Source of the DNA: Atherix ibis
Lineage: Eukaryota > Arthropoda > Insecta > Diptera > Athericidae
Direction of reading: 5' to 3'
Assembly (NCBI GenBank): GCA_958298945.1
Contig: OY282610.1
Coordinates: forward strand, 50,103,667-50,167,666
DNA length: 64,000 nucleotides
A program made the position numbers and the translations under genes. The notes beneath the pieces were generated by a model, which saw nothing but the letters and a program-made list of their open reading frames with translations, had not been told where the DNA came from and made no database searches. Within the stretch, counting starts at the first letter, position 1. Every line of letters starts with the position of its first letter. This document shows, one piece after another, positions 8,310 through 21,456 of this stretch.

Positions 8310-10849
8310 TTAAAACGCCTGGAAAAAATTTTCCTGTAAGGACTTTTTTAGTCCGATCAGGATAATAAGAATAATTATTAGTTTCACATATGTATGCGCA
8401 TTAACATCATTAAACAAATTTTCGAAAAAATTTCCTTTTTCATAGAAAAATAGAAATTTAAAAAAAAATTTAATGATCTTTTGGCAAATTTTTCTCAAAA
8501 CTCCCACCGAAATTTATCGTGACATGTCATTTTCCTTCCAATCATTATATTAAGAGTCATAGAAGGTTTGCCTGAAAGTGTGCAATGACACCACAAAATA
8601 AATTCTAAAAAACCTTAATTTTTATACAAAAAAAACGAATTTTAATAAAGAAAACAATTAATTTTATGAATTTTTTCTCAAAATCACCAACAAAAATTTA
8701 TCCAGAAAGGATATTCTCATTCCAATCGAGAAAATATGTATTGGAGAAGCTTTGCCTGAAAGTACGCAATGACACCATAAAAACAATTCTAAAAACCTTA
8801 ATTTGTATACAAAAAAAAACGAATTTTAAGAAAGAAAACTATAAATTTTATGAATTTTTTCTCAAAATCACCAACAAAAATTTATCCAGAAAGCATATTC
8901 TCATTCCAATCGAGAAAATATGTAATGGAGAAGCTTTGCCTGAAAGTACGCAATGACACCATAAAAACAATTCTAAAAACCTTAATTTGTATACAAAAAA
9001 AAAACGAATTTTAGGAAAGAAAACTATAAATTTTATGAATTTTTTCTCAAAATCACCAACAAAAATTTATTTAGAAAGGATATTCTCATTCCAATCGAGA
9101 AAATATGCATTGGAGAAGCTTTGCCTAAAAGTACGCAATGACACCATAAAAACCGTTCTAAAAACCTTAATTTTTATACAAAAAAAAACGAATTTTAATA
9201 AAGAAAACAATTAATTTTATGAATTTTTTCGCAAAATCACCAACAAAAATTTATCCAGAAAGGATATTCTCATTCCAATCGAAAAAATATGTATTCGAGA
9301 AGCTTTGCCTAAAAGTACGCAATGACACCATAAAAACCGTTCTAAAAACCTTCATTTTTATACAAAAAAAAACGAATTTTAAGAAAGAAAACCATAAATT
9401 TTATGAATTTTTTCTCAAAATCACCAACAAAAATTTATCCAGAAATGATATTCTCATTCCAATCGAGAAAATATGCATTGGAGAAGCTTTGTCTGAAAGT
9501 ACGCAATGACACCATAAAAACAATTCTAAAAACCTTAATTTGTATACAAAAAAAAACGAATTTTAAGAAAGAAAACTATAAATTTTATGAATTTTTTCTC
9601 AAAATCACCAACAAAAATTTATCCAGAAAGGATATTCTCATTCCAATCGAGAAAATATGCATTGGAGAAGCTTTGCCTAAAAGTACGCAATGATACCATA
9701 AAAACCGTTCTAAAAACCTTAATTTTTATACAAAAAAAAACGAATTTTAATAAAGAAAACAATTAATTTTATGAATTTTTTCTCAAAATCACCAACAAAA
9801 ATTTATCCAGAAAGGATATTCTCATTCCAATCGAAAAAATATGTATTGGAGAAGCTTTGCCTAAAAGTACGCAATGACACCATAAAAACCGTTCTAAAAA
9901 CATTAATTTTTATACAAAAAAAACGAATTTTAATAAAGAAAACAATTAATTTTATGAATTTTTTCTCAAAATCACCAACAAAAATTTATCCAGAAAGGAT
10001 ATTCTCATTCCAATCGAGAAAATATGCATTGGAAAAGCTTTGCCTAAAAGTACGCAATGACACCATAAAAACCGTTCTAAAAACCTTAATTTTTATACAA
10101 AAAAAACGAATTTTAAGAAAGAAAACCATAAATTTTATGAATTTTTTCTCAAAATCACCAACAAAAATTTATCCAGAAATGATATTCTCATTCCAATCGA
10201 GAAAATATGCATTGGAGAAGCTTTGCCTGAAAGTACGCAATGACACCATAAAAACAATTCTAAAAACTTTAATTTTTATACAAAAAAAATGAATTTTAAG
10301 AAAGAAAACCATAAATTTTATGATTTTTTTCTCAAAACCACCAACAAAAATTTATCCAGAAAGAATTTTCTCATTCCAATGAGAATAATGTGAATTGGAG
10401 AAGCTTTGCCTGAAAGTGCACAATCATACCCCAAACAAACATCTCCAAAAAACCACCATTTTCATAGAGAAAAACAAATTTTAAGAGAAAGTGGACTCAG
10501 TGTAATAATTGTTGCCTCCTATTTTTTGAGAAAACTGGGTGCCTGGTGTAAAAATTGGATTTTCGTGAATATTGTCACAAATTTTCGAATTTTTGTGGTT
10601 TTTTGCATATCTTTAGGTGGTCAATTTATTTTGCTTTCAGTAAATAAAAAATTTAATTTTAGGCAATTTTTTTTTAATAGTGCTCACAAAAATTTATTCT
10701 GAAAGGATATTCCTTTTTCGATCAGGATAATATTGATCTAGAAGGCTATGTTAAAGTGTATGTAATGAAACCATGAAACAAATTGCCATTTTTATCCAAA
10801 AAAGCAAACTTTATTTTTAAAAAAATACAGCGAACTTTAGGTATTTTTT
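8310..10849 (+). repeat. HOR unit 7 (2,540 bp, n=9)
   Basis: Nine regular monomers from about 8666 to 10320. Private markers are AAAGCATATTC followed by TGTAATGG, TTTATTTAGAAAGG, and TTTTTTCGCAAAATC near 9225. The first seven monomers match unit 8 at a 2,540-bp offset. J has ATGATTTTTTTCTC. Confidence 0.92.
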
Positions 10850-13186
10850 TTAAAACGCCTGGAAAAAATTTTCCTGTAAGGACTTTTTTAGTCCGATCAG
10901 GATAATAAGAATAATTATTAGTTTCACATATGTATGCGCATTAACATCATTAAACAAATTTTCGAAAAAATTTCCTTTTTCATAGAAAAATAGAAATTTA
11001 AAAAAAAATTTAATGATCTTTTGGCAAATTTTTCTCAAAACTCCCACCGAAATTTATCGTGACATGTCATTTTCCTTCCAATCATTATATTAAGAGTCAT
11101 AGAAGGTTTGCCTGAAAGTGTGCAATGACACCACAAAATAAATTCTAAAAAACCTTAATTTTTATACAAAAAAAAACGAATTTTAATAAAGAAAACAATT
11201 AATTTTATGAATTTTTTCTCAAAATCACCAACAAAAATTTATCCAGAAAGGATATTCTCATTCCAATCGAGAAAATATGTATTGGAGAAGCTTTGCCTGA
11301 AAGTACGCAATGACACCATAAAAACAATTCTAAAAACCTTAATTTGTATACAAAAAAAAACGAATTTTAGGAAAGAAAACTATAAATTTTATGAATTTTT
11401 TCTCAAAATCACCAACAAAAATTTATCCAGAAAGCATATTCTCATTCCAATCGAGAAAATATGTAATGGAGAAGCTTTGCCTGAAAGTACGCAATGACAC
11501 CATAAAAACAATTCTAAAAACCTTAATTTGTATACAAAAAAAAACGAATTTTAGGAAAGAAAACTATAAATTTTATGAATTTTTTCTCAAAATCACCAAC
11601 AAAAATTTATTTAGAAAGGATATTCTCATTCCAATCGAGAAAATATGCATTGGAGAAGCTTTGCCTAAAAGTACGCAATGACACCATAAAAACCGTTCTA
11701 AAAACCTTAATTTTTATACAAAAAAAAACGAATTTTAATAAAGAAAACAATTAATTTTATGAATTTTTTCGCAAAATCACCAACAAAAATTTATCCAGAA
11801 AGGATATTCTCATTCCAATCGAAAAAATATGTATTCGAGAAGCTTTGCCTAAAAGTACGCAATGACACCATAAAAACCGTTCTAAAAACCTTCATTTTTA
11901 TACAAAAAAAAACGAATTTTAAGAAAGAAAACCATAAATTTTATGAATTTTTTCTCAAAATCACCAACAAAAATTTATCCAGAAATGATATTCTCATTCC
12001 AATCGAGAAAATATGCATTGGAGAAGCTTTGTCTGAAAGTACGCAATGACACCATAAAAACAATTCTAAAAACCTTAATTTGTATACAAAAAAAAACGAA
12101 TTTTAAGAAAGAAAACTATAAATTTTATGAATTTTTTCTCAAAATCACCAACAAAAATTTATCCAGAAAGGATATTCTCATTCCAATCGAGAAAATATGC
12201 ATTGGAGAAGCTTTGCCTAAAAGTACGCAATGATACCATAAAAACCGTTCTAAAAACCTTAATTTTTATACAAAAAAAAACGAATTTTAATAAAGAAAAC
12301 AATTAATTTTATGAATTTTTTCTCAAAATCACCAACAAAAATTTATCCAGAAAGGATATTCTCATTCCAATCGAAAAAATATGTATTGGAGAAGCTTTGC
12401 CTAAAAGTACGCAATGACACCATAAAAACCGTTCTAAAAACCTTCATTTTTATACAAAAAAAAACGAATTTTAAGAAAGAAAACCATAAATTTTATGAAT
12501 TTTTTCTCAAAATCACCAACAAAAATTTATCCAGAAATGATATTCTCATTCCAATCGAGAAAATATGCATTGGAGAAGCTTTGCCTAAAAGTACGCAATG
12601 ACACCATAAAAACAATTCTAAAAACCTTAATTTTTATACAAAAAAAATGAATTTTAAGAAAGAAAACCATAAATTTTATGAATTTTTTCTCAAAACCACC
12701 AACAAAAATTTATCCAGAAAGAATTTTCTCATTCCAATGAGAATAATATGAATTGGAGAAGCTTTGCCTGAAAGTGCACAATCATACCCCAAACAAACAT
12801 CTCCAAAAAACCACCATTTTCATAGAGAAAAACAAATTTTAAGAGAAAGTGGACTCAGTGTAATAATTGTTGCCTCCTATTTTTTGAGAAAACTGGGTGC
12901 CTGGTGTAAAAATTGGATTTTCGTGAATATTGTCACAAATTTTCGAATTTTTGTGGTTTTTTGCATATGCTTTCAGTAAATAAAAAATTTAGTTTTAGGC
13001 AATTTTTTTTTAATAGTGCTCACAAAAATTTATTCTGAAAGGATATTCCTTTTTCGATCAGGATAATATGGATCTAGAAGGCTATGTTAAAGTGTATGTA
13101 ATGAAACCATGAAACAAATTGCCATTTTTATCCAAAAAAGCAAACTTTATTTTTAAAAAAATACAGCGAACTTTAGGTATTTTTTT
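10850..13186 (+). repeat. HOR unit 8 (2,337 bp, n=8, 22-bp deletion)
   Basis: Eight regular monomers from about 11207 to 12678. It shares the TTTTTTCGCAAAATC and TGTAATGG monomers with unit 7. D1 carries the same 22-bp deletion (12968/12969) and linked TTTAGTTTTAGG change as units 4 and 10. Confidence 0.92.
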
Positions 13187-14440
13187 TTAAAACGCCTGGA
13201 AAAAATTTTCCTGTAAGGACTTTTTTAGTCCGATCAGGATAATAAGAATAATTATTAGTTTCACATATGTATGCGCATTAACATCATTAAACAAATTTTC
13301 GAAAAAATTTCCTTTTTCATAGAAAAATAGAAATTTAAAAAAAAATTTAATGATCTTTTGGCAAATTTTTCTCAAAACTCCCACCGAAATTTATCGTGAC
13401 ATGTCATTTTCCTTCCAATCATTATATTAAGAGTCATAGAAGGTTTGCCTGAAAGTGTGCAATGACACCACAAAATAAATTCTAAAAAACCTTAATTTTT
13501 ATACAAAAAAAACGAATTTTAATAAAGAAAACAATTAATTTTATGAATTTTTTCTCAAAATCACCAACAAAAATTTATCCAGAAAGGATATTCTCATTCC
13601 AATCGAGAAAATATGTATTGGAGAAGCTTTGCCTGAAAGTACGCAATGACACCATAAAAACAATTCTAAAAACCTTAATTTGTATACAAAAAAAAACGAA
13701 TTTTAAGAAAGAAAATTATAAATTTTATGAATTTTTTCTCAAAATCACCAACAAAAATTTATCCAGAAAGGATATTCTCATTCCAATCGAGAAAATATGC
13801 ATTGGAGAAGCTTTGCCTGAAAGTACGCAATGACACCATAAAAACAATTCTAAAAACCTTAATTTTTATACAAAAAAAATGAATTTTAAGAAAGAAAACC
13901 ATAAATTTTATGAATGTTTTCTCAAAACCACCAACAAAAATTTATCCAGAAAGAATTTTCTCATTCCAATGAGAATAATATGAATTGGAGAAGCTTTGCC
14001 TGAAAGTGCACAATCATACCCCAAACAAACATCTCCAAAAAACCACCATTTTCATAGAGAAAAACAAATTTTAAGAGAAAGTGGACTCAGTGTAATAATT
14101 GTTGCCTACTATTTTTTGAGAAAACTGGGTGCCTGGTGTAAAAATTGGATTTTCGTGAATATTGTCACAAATTTTCGAATTTTTGTGGTTTTTTGCATAT
14201 CTTTAGGTGGTCAATTTATTTTGCTTTCAGTAAATAAAAAATTTAATTTTAGGCAATTTTTTTTTAATAGTGCTCACAAAAATTTATTCTGAAAGGATAT
14301 TCCTTTTTCGATCAGGATAATATGGATCAAGAAGGCTATGTTAAAGTGTATGTAATGAAACCATGAAACAAATTGCCATTTTTATCCAAAAAAGCAAACT
14401 TTATTTTTAAAAAAATACAGCGAACTTAAGGTATTTTTTT
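13187..14440 (+). repeat. HOR unit 9 (1,254 bp, n=2)
   Basis: Regular monomers near 13543 and 13727. It is nearly identical to unit 11 (offset 3,037) and unit 5 (offset 7,750), sharing GAAAATTATAAATT, GCCTACTATT, GATCAAGAAGG and GAACTTAAGG. J has the private change ATGAATGTTTTCTC. Confidence 0.92.
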
Positions 14441-16223
14441 TTAAAACGCCTGGAAAAAATTTTCCTGTAAGGACTTTTTTAGTCCGATCAGGATAATAAG
14501 AATAATTATTAGTTTCACATATGTATGCGCATTAACATCATTAAACAAATTTTCGAAAAAATTTCCTTTTTCATAGAAAAATAGAAATTTAAAAAAAAAT
14601 TTAATGATCTTTTGGCAAATTTTTCTCAAAACTCCCACCGAAATTTATCGTGACATGTCATTTTCCTTCCAATCATTATATTAAGAGTCATAGAAGGTTT
14701 GCCTGAAAGTGTGCAATGACACCACAAAATAAATTCTAAAAAACCTTCATTTTTATACAAAAAAAACGAATTTTAATAAAGAAAACAATTAATTTTATGA
14801 ATTTTTTCTCAAAATCACCAACAAAAATTTATCCAGAAAGGATATTCTCATTCCAATCGAGAAAATATGTATTGGAGAAGCTTTGCCTGAAAGTACGCAA
14901 TGACACCATAAAAACAATTCTAAAAACCTTAATTTGTATACAAAAAAAAACGAATTTTAGGAAAGAAAACTATAAATTTTATGAATTTTTTCTCAAAATC
15001 ACCACCAAAAATTTATCCAGAAAGGATATTCTCATTCCAATCGAGAAAATATGCATTGGAGAAGCTTTGCCTAAAAGTACGCAATGACACCATAAAAACC
15101 GTTCTAAAAACATTAATTTTTATACAAAAAAAACGAATTTTAATAAAGAAAACAATTAATTTTATGAATTTTTTCTCAAAATCACCAACAAAAATTTATC
15201 CAGAAAGGATATTCTCATTCCAATCGAGAATATGCATTGGAAAAGCTTTGCCTAAAAGTACGCAATGACACCATAAAAACCGTTCTAAAAACCTTAATTT
15301 TTATACAAAAAAAAACGAATTTTAATAAAGAAAACAATTAATTTTATGAATTTTTTCTCAAAATCACCAACAAAAATTTATCCAGAAAGGATATTCTCAT
15401 TCCAATCGAAAAAATATGTATTGGAGAAGCTTTGCCTAAAAGTACGCAATGACACCATAAAAACCGTTCTAAAAACCTTCATTTTTATACAAAAAAAAAA
15501 CGAATTTTAAGAAAGAAAACCATAAATTTTATGAATTTTTTCTCAAAATCACCAACAAAAATTTATCCAGAAATGATATTCTCATTCCAATCGAGAAAAT
15601 ATGCATTGGAGAAGCTTTGCCTGAAAGTACGCAATGACACCATAAAAACAATTCTAAAAACCTTAATTTTTATACAAAAAAAAATGAATTTTAAGAAAGA
15701 AAACCATAAATTTTATGAATTTTTTCTCAAAACCACCAACAAAAATTTATCCAGAAAGAATTTTCTCATTCCAATGAGAATAATATGAATTGGAGAAGCT
15801 TTGCCTGAAAGTGCACAATCATACCCCAAACAAACATCTCCAAAAAACCACCATTTTCATAGAGAAAAACAAATTTTAAGAGAAAGTGGACTCAGTGTAA
15901 TAATTGTTGCCTCCTATTTTTTGAGAAAACTGGGTGCCTGGTGTAAAAATTGGATTTTCGTGAATATTGTCACAAATTTTCGAATTTTTGTGGTTTTTTG
16001 CATATGCTTTCAGTAAATAAAAAATTTAGTTTTAGGCAATTTTTTTTTAATAGTGCTCACAAAAATTTATTCTGAAAGGATATTCCTTTTTCGATCAGGA
16101 TAATATGGATCTAGAAGGCTATGTTAAAGTGTATGTAATGAAACCATGAAACAAATTGCCATTTTTATCCAAAAAAGCAAACTTTATTTTTAAAAAAATA
16201 CAGCGAACTTTAGGTATTTTTTT
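14441..16223 (+). repeat. HOR unit 10 (1,783 bp, n=5, hybrid, 22-bp deletion)
   Basis: Monomers near 14797, 14981, 15164, 15347 and 15531. The left part matches units 6 and 12 (ATCACCACC, AACATTAATTT, GGAAAAGC). The right part matches the end of unit 8 (GAAAAAATATGTATTGG, CCTTCATTTTT, GAAATGATATTC, the D1 deletion at 16005/16006). The switch lies around 15.24-15.31 kb. The third monomer has lost two A (CGAGAATATG). Confidence 0.9.
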
Positions 16224-17477
16224 TTAAAACGCCTGGAAAAAATTTTCCTGTAAGGACTTTTTTAGTCCGATCAGGATAATAAGAATAATTATTAGTTTCA
16301 CATATGTATGCGCATTAACATCATTAAACAAATTTTCGAAAAAATTTCCTTTTTCATAGAAAAATAGAAATTTAAAAAAAAATTTAATGATCTTTTGGCA
16401 AATTTTTCTCAAAACTCCCACCGAAATTTATCGTGACATGTCATTTTCCTTCCAATCATTATATTAAGAGTCATAGAAGGTTTGCCTGAAAGTGTGCAAT
16501 GACACCACAAAATAAATTCTAAAAAACCTTAATTTTTATACAAAAAAAACGAATTTTAATAAAGAAAACAATTAATTTTATGAATTTTTTCTCAAAATCA
16601 CCAACAAAAATTTATCCAGAAAGGATATTCTCATTCCAATCGAGAAAATATGTATTGGAGAAGCTTTGCCTGAAAGTACGCAATGACACCATAAAAACAA
16701 TTCTAAAAACCTTAATTTGTATACAAAAAAAAACGAATTTTAAGAAAGAAAATTATAAATTTTATGAATTTTTTCTCAAAATCACCAACAAAAATTTATC
16801 CAGAAAGGATATTCTCATTCCAATCGAGAAAATATGCATTGGAGAAGCTTTGCCTGAAAGTACGCAATGACACCATAAAAACAATTCTCAAAACCTTAAT
16901 TTTTATACAAAAAAAATGAATTTTAAGAAAGAAAACCATAAATTTTATGAATTTTTTCTCAAAACCACCAACAAAAATTTATCCAGAAAGAATTTTCTCA
17001 TTCCAATGAGAATAATATGAATTGGAGAAGCTTTGCCTGAAAGTGCACAATCATACCCCAAACAAACATCTCCAAAAAACCACCATTTTCATAGAGAAAA
17101 ACAAATTTTAAGAGAAAGTGGACTCAGTGTAATAATTGTTGCCTACTATTTTTTGAGAAAACTGGGTGCCTGGTGTAAAAATTGGATTTTCGTGAATATT
17201 GTCACAAATTTTCGAATTTTTGTGGTTTTTTGCATATCTTTAGGTGGTCAATTTATTTTGCTTTCAGTAAATAAAAAATTTAATTTTAGGCAATTTTTTT
17301 TTAATAGTGCTCACAAAAATTTATTCTGAAAGGATATTCCTTTTTCGATCAGGATAATATGGATCAAGAAGGCTATGTTAAAGTGTATGTAATGAAACCA
17401 TGAAACAAATTGCCATTTTTATCCAAAAAAGCAAACTTTATTTTTAAAAAAATACAGCGAACTTAAGGTATTTTTTT
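16224..17477 (+). repeat. HOR unit 11 (1,254 bp, n=2)
   Basis: A copy of units 5 and 9 with the same GCCTACTATT, GATCAAGAAGG and GAACTTAAGG markers. One private change, CAATTCTCAAAACC, is near 16882. Confidence 0.92.
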
Positions 17478-19097
17478 TTAAAACGCCTGGAAAAAATTTT
17501 CCTGTAAGGACTTTTTTAGTCCGATCAGGATAATAAGAATAATTATTAGTTTCACATATGTATGCGCATTAACATCATTAAACAAATTTTCGAAAAAATT
17601 TCCTTTTTCATAGAAAAATAGAAATTTAAAAAAAAATTTAATGATCTTTTGGCAAATTTTTCTCAAAACTCCCACCGAAATTTATCGTGACATGTCATTT
17701 TCCTTCCAATCATTATATTAAGAGTCATAGAAGGTTTGCCTGAAAGTGTGCAATGACACCACAAAATAAATTCTAAAAAACCTTCATTTTTATACAAAAA
17801 AAACGAATTTTAATAAAGAAAACAATTAATTTTATGAATTTTTTCTCAAAATCACCAACAAAAATTTATCCAGAAAGGATATTCTCATTCCAATCGAGAA
17901 AATATGTATTGGAGAAGCTTTGCCTGAAAGTACGCAATGACACCATAAAAACAATTCTAAAAACCTTAATTTGTATACAAAAAAAAACGAATTTTAGGAA
18001 AGAAAACTATAAATTTTATGAATTTTTTCTCAAAATCACCACCAAAAATTTATCCAGAAAGGATATTCTCATTCCAATCGAGAAAATATGCATTGGAGAA
18101 GCTTTGCCTAAAAGTACGCAATGACACCATAAAAACCGTTCTAAAAACATTAATTTTTATACAAAAAAAAACGAATTTTAATAAAGAAAACAATTAATTT
18201 TATGAATTTTTTCTCAAAATCACCAACAAAAATTTATCCAGAAAGGATATTCTCATTCCAATCGAGAAAATATGCATTGGAAAAGCTTTGCCTAAAAGTA
18301 CGCAATGACACCATAAAAACCGTTCTAAAAACCTTAATTTTTATACAAAAAAAACGAATTTTAAGAAAGAAAACCATAAATTTTATGAATTTTTTCTCAA
18401 AATCACCAACAAAAATTTATCCAGAAATGATATTCTCATTCCAATCGAGAAAATATGCATTGGAGAAGCTTTGCCTGAAAGTACGCAATGACACCATAAA
18501 AACAATTCTAAAAACTTTAATTTTTATACAAAAAAAATGAATTTTAAGAAAGAAAACCATAAATTTTATGAATTTTTTCTCAAAACCACCAACAAAAATT
18601 TATCCAGAAAGAATTTTCTCATTCCAATGAGAATAATGTGAATTGGAGAAGCTTTGCCTGAAAGTGCACAATCATACCCCAAACAAACATCTCCAAAAAA
18701 CCACCATTTTCATAGAGAAAAACAAATTTTAAGAGAAAGTGGACTCAGTGTAATAATTGTTGCCTCCTATTTTTTGAGAAAACTGGGTGCCTGGTGTAAA
18801 AATTGGATTTTCGTGAATATTGTCACAAATTTTCGAATTTTTGTGGTTTTTTGCATATCTTTAGGTGGTCAATTTATTTTGCTTTCAGTAAATAAAAAAT
18901 TTAATTTTAGGCAATTTTTTTTTAATAGTGCTCACAAAAATTTATTCTGAAAGGATATTCCTTTTTCGATCAGGATAATATTGATCTAGAAGGCTATGTT
19001 AAAGTGTATGTAATGAAACCATGAAACAAATTGCCATTTTTATCCAAAAAAGCAAACTTTATTTTTAAAAAAATACAGCGAACTTTAGGTATTTTTT
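17478..19097 (+). repeat. HOR unit 12 (1,620 bp, n=4)
   Basis: Matches unit 6 at 10,788 bp offset, monomer by monomer, including ATCACCACC, AATAATGTGAATTGG and AATATTGATCTAG. Confidence 0.92.
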
Positions 19098-21456
19098 TTA
19101 AAACGCCTGGAAAAAATTTTCCTGTAAGGACTTTTTTAGTCCGATCAGGATAATAAGAATAATTATTAGTTTCACATATGTATGCGCATTAACATCATTA
19201 AACAAATTTTCGAAAAAATTTCCTTTTTCATAGAAAAATAGAAATTTAAAAAAAAATTTAATGATCTTTTGGCAAATTTTTCTCAAAACTCCCACCGAAA
19301 TTTATCGTGACATGTCATTTTCCTTCCAATCATTATATTAAGAGTCATAGAAGGTTTGCCTGAAAGTGTGCAATGACACCACAAAATAAATTCTAAAAAA
19401 CCTTAATTTTTATACAAAAAAAACGAATTTTAATAAAGAAAACAATTAATTTTATGAATTTTTTCTCAAAATCACCAACAAAAATTTATCCAGAAAGGAT
19501 ATTCTCATTCCAATCGAGAAAATATGTATTGGAGAAGCTTTGCCTGAAAGTACGCAATGACACCATAAAAACAATTCTAAAAACCTTAATTTGTATACAA
19601 AAAAAAACGAATTTTAAGAAAGAAAACTATAAATTTTATGAATTTTTTCTCAAAATCACCAACAAAAATTTATCCAGAAAGCATATTCTCATTCCAATCG
19701 AGAAAATATGTAATGGAGAAGCTTTGCCTGAAAGTACGCAATGACACCATAAAAACAATTCTAAAAACCTTAATTTGTATACAAAAAAAAAACGAATTTT
19801 AGGAAAGAAAACTATAAATTTTATGAATTTTTTCTCAAAATCACCAACAAAAATTTATTTAGAAAGGATATTCTCATTCCAATCGAGAAAATATGCATTG
19901 GAGAAGCTTTGCCTAAAAGTACGCAATGACACCATAAAAACCGTTCTAAAAACCTTAATTTTTATACAAAAAAAAACGAATTTTAATAAAGAAAACAATT
20001 AATTTTATGAATTTTTTCTCAAAATCACCAACAAAAATTTATCCAGAAAGGATATTCTCATTCCAATCGAAAAAATATGTATTCGAGAAGCTTTGCCTAA
20101 AAGTACGCAATGACACCATAAAAACCGTTCTAAAAACCTTCATTTTTATACAAAAAAAAACGAATTTTAAGAAAGAAAACCATAAATTTTATGAATTTTT
20201 TCTCAAAATCACCAACAAAAATTTATCCAGAAATGATATTCTCATTCCAATCGAGAAAATATGCATTGGAGAAGCTTTGTCTGAAAGTACGCAATGACAC
20301 CATAAAAACAATTCTAAAAACCTTAATTTGTATACAAAAAAAAACGAATTTTAAGAAAGAAAACTATAAATTTTATGAATTTTTTCTCAAAATCACCAAC
20401 AAAAATTTATCCAGAAAGGATATTCTCATTCCAATCGAGAAAATATGCATTGGAGAAGCTTTGCCTAAAAGTACGCAATGATACCATAAAAACCGTTCTA
20501 AAAACCTTAATTTTTATACAAAAAAAAACGAATTTTAATAAAGAAAACAATTAATTTTATGAATTTTTTCTCAAAATCACCAACAAAAATTTATCCAGAA
20601 AGGATATTCTCATTCCAATCGAAAAAATATGTATTGGAGAAGCTTTGCCTAAAAGTACGCAATGACACCATAAAAACCGTTCTAAAAACCTTCATTTTTA
20701 TACAAAAAAAAACGAATTTTAAGAAAGAAAACCATAAATTTTATGAATTTTTTCTCAAAATCACCAACAAAAATTTATCCAGAAATGATATTCTCATTCC
20801 AATCGAGAAAATATGCATTGGAGAAGCTTTGCCTAAAAGTACGCAATGACACCATAAAAACAATTCTAAAAACCTTAATTTTTATACAAAAAAAATGAAT
20901 TTTAAGAAAGAAAACCATAAATTTTATGAATTTTTTCTCAAAACCACCAACAAAAATTTATCCAGAAAGAATTTTCTCATTCCAATGAGAATAATATGAA
21001 TTGGAGAAGCTTTGCCTGAAAGTGCACAATCATACCCCAAACAAACATCTCCAAAAAACCACCATTTTCATAGAGAAAAACAAATTTTAAGAGAAAGTGG
21101 ACTCAGTGTAATAATTGTTGCCTCCTATTTTTTGAGAAAACTGGGTGCCTGGTGTAAAAATTGGATTTTCGTGAATATTGTCACAAATTTTCGAATTTTT
21201 GTGGTTTTTTGCATATCTTTAGGTGGTCAATTTATTTTGCTTTCAGTAAATAAAAAATTTAATTTTAGGCAATTTTTTTTTAATAGTGCTCACAAAAATT
21301 TATTCTGAAAGGATATTCCTTTTTCGATCAGGATAATATGGATCTAGAAGGCTATGTTAAAGTGTATGTAATGAAACTATGAAACAAATTGCCATTTTTA
21401 TCCAAAAAAGCAAACTTTATTTTTAAAAAAATAAAGCGAACTTTAGGTATTTTTTT
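19098..21456 (+). repeat. HOR unit 13 (2,359 bp, n=8)
   Basis: The left part matches unit 7 at 10,788 bp offset. The right part (from about 20.6 kb) follows unit 8 at 8,248 bp offset but without the 22-bp D1 deletion. Either it preserves the structure that predates the unit 7/8 duplication or it is a recombinant. Confidence 0.9.

Larger units (their letters stand above)
12273..18346 (+). repeat. 3,037-bp tandem duplication of a multi-unit block
   Basis: Landmarks at 12764, 13187 and 14441 recur at 15801, 16224 and 17478, all offset by 3,037 bp. Copy 1 runs from the right part of unit 8 through unit 9 into the left part of unit 10. Copy 2 runs from the right part of unit 10 through unit 11 into unit 12. 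The joint falls near 15.3 kb, inside unit 10, which explains its hybrid nature. Exact endpoints are approximate because adjacent monomers are similar. Confidence 0.8.
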
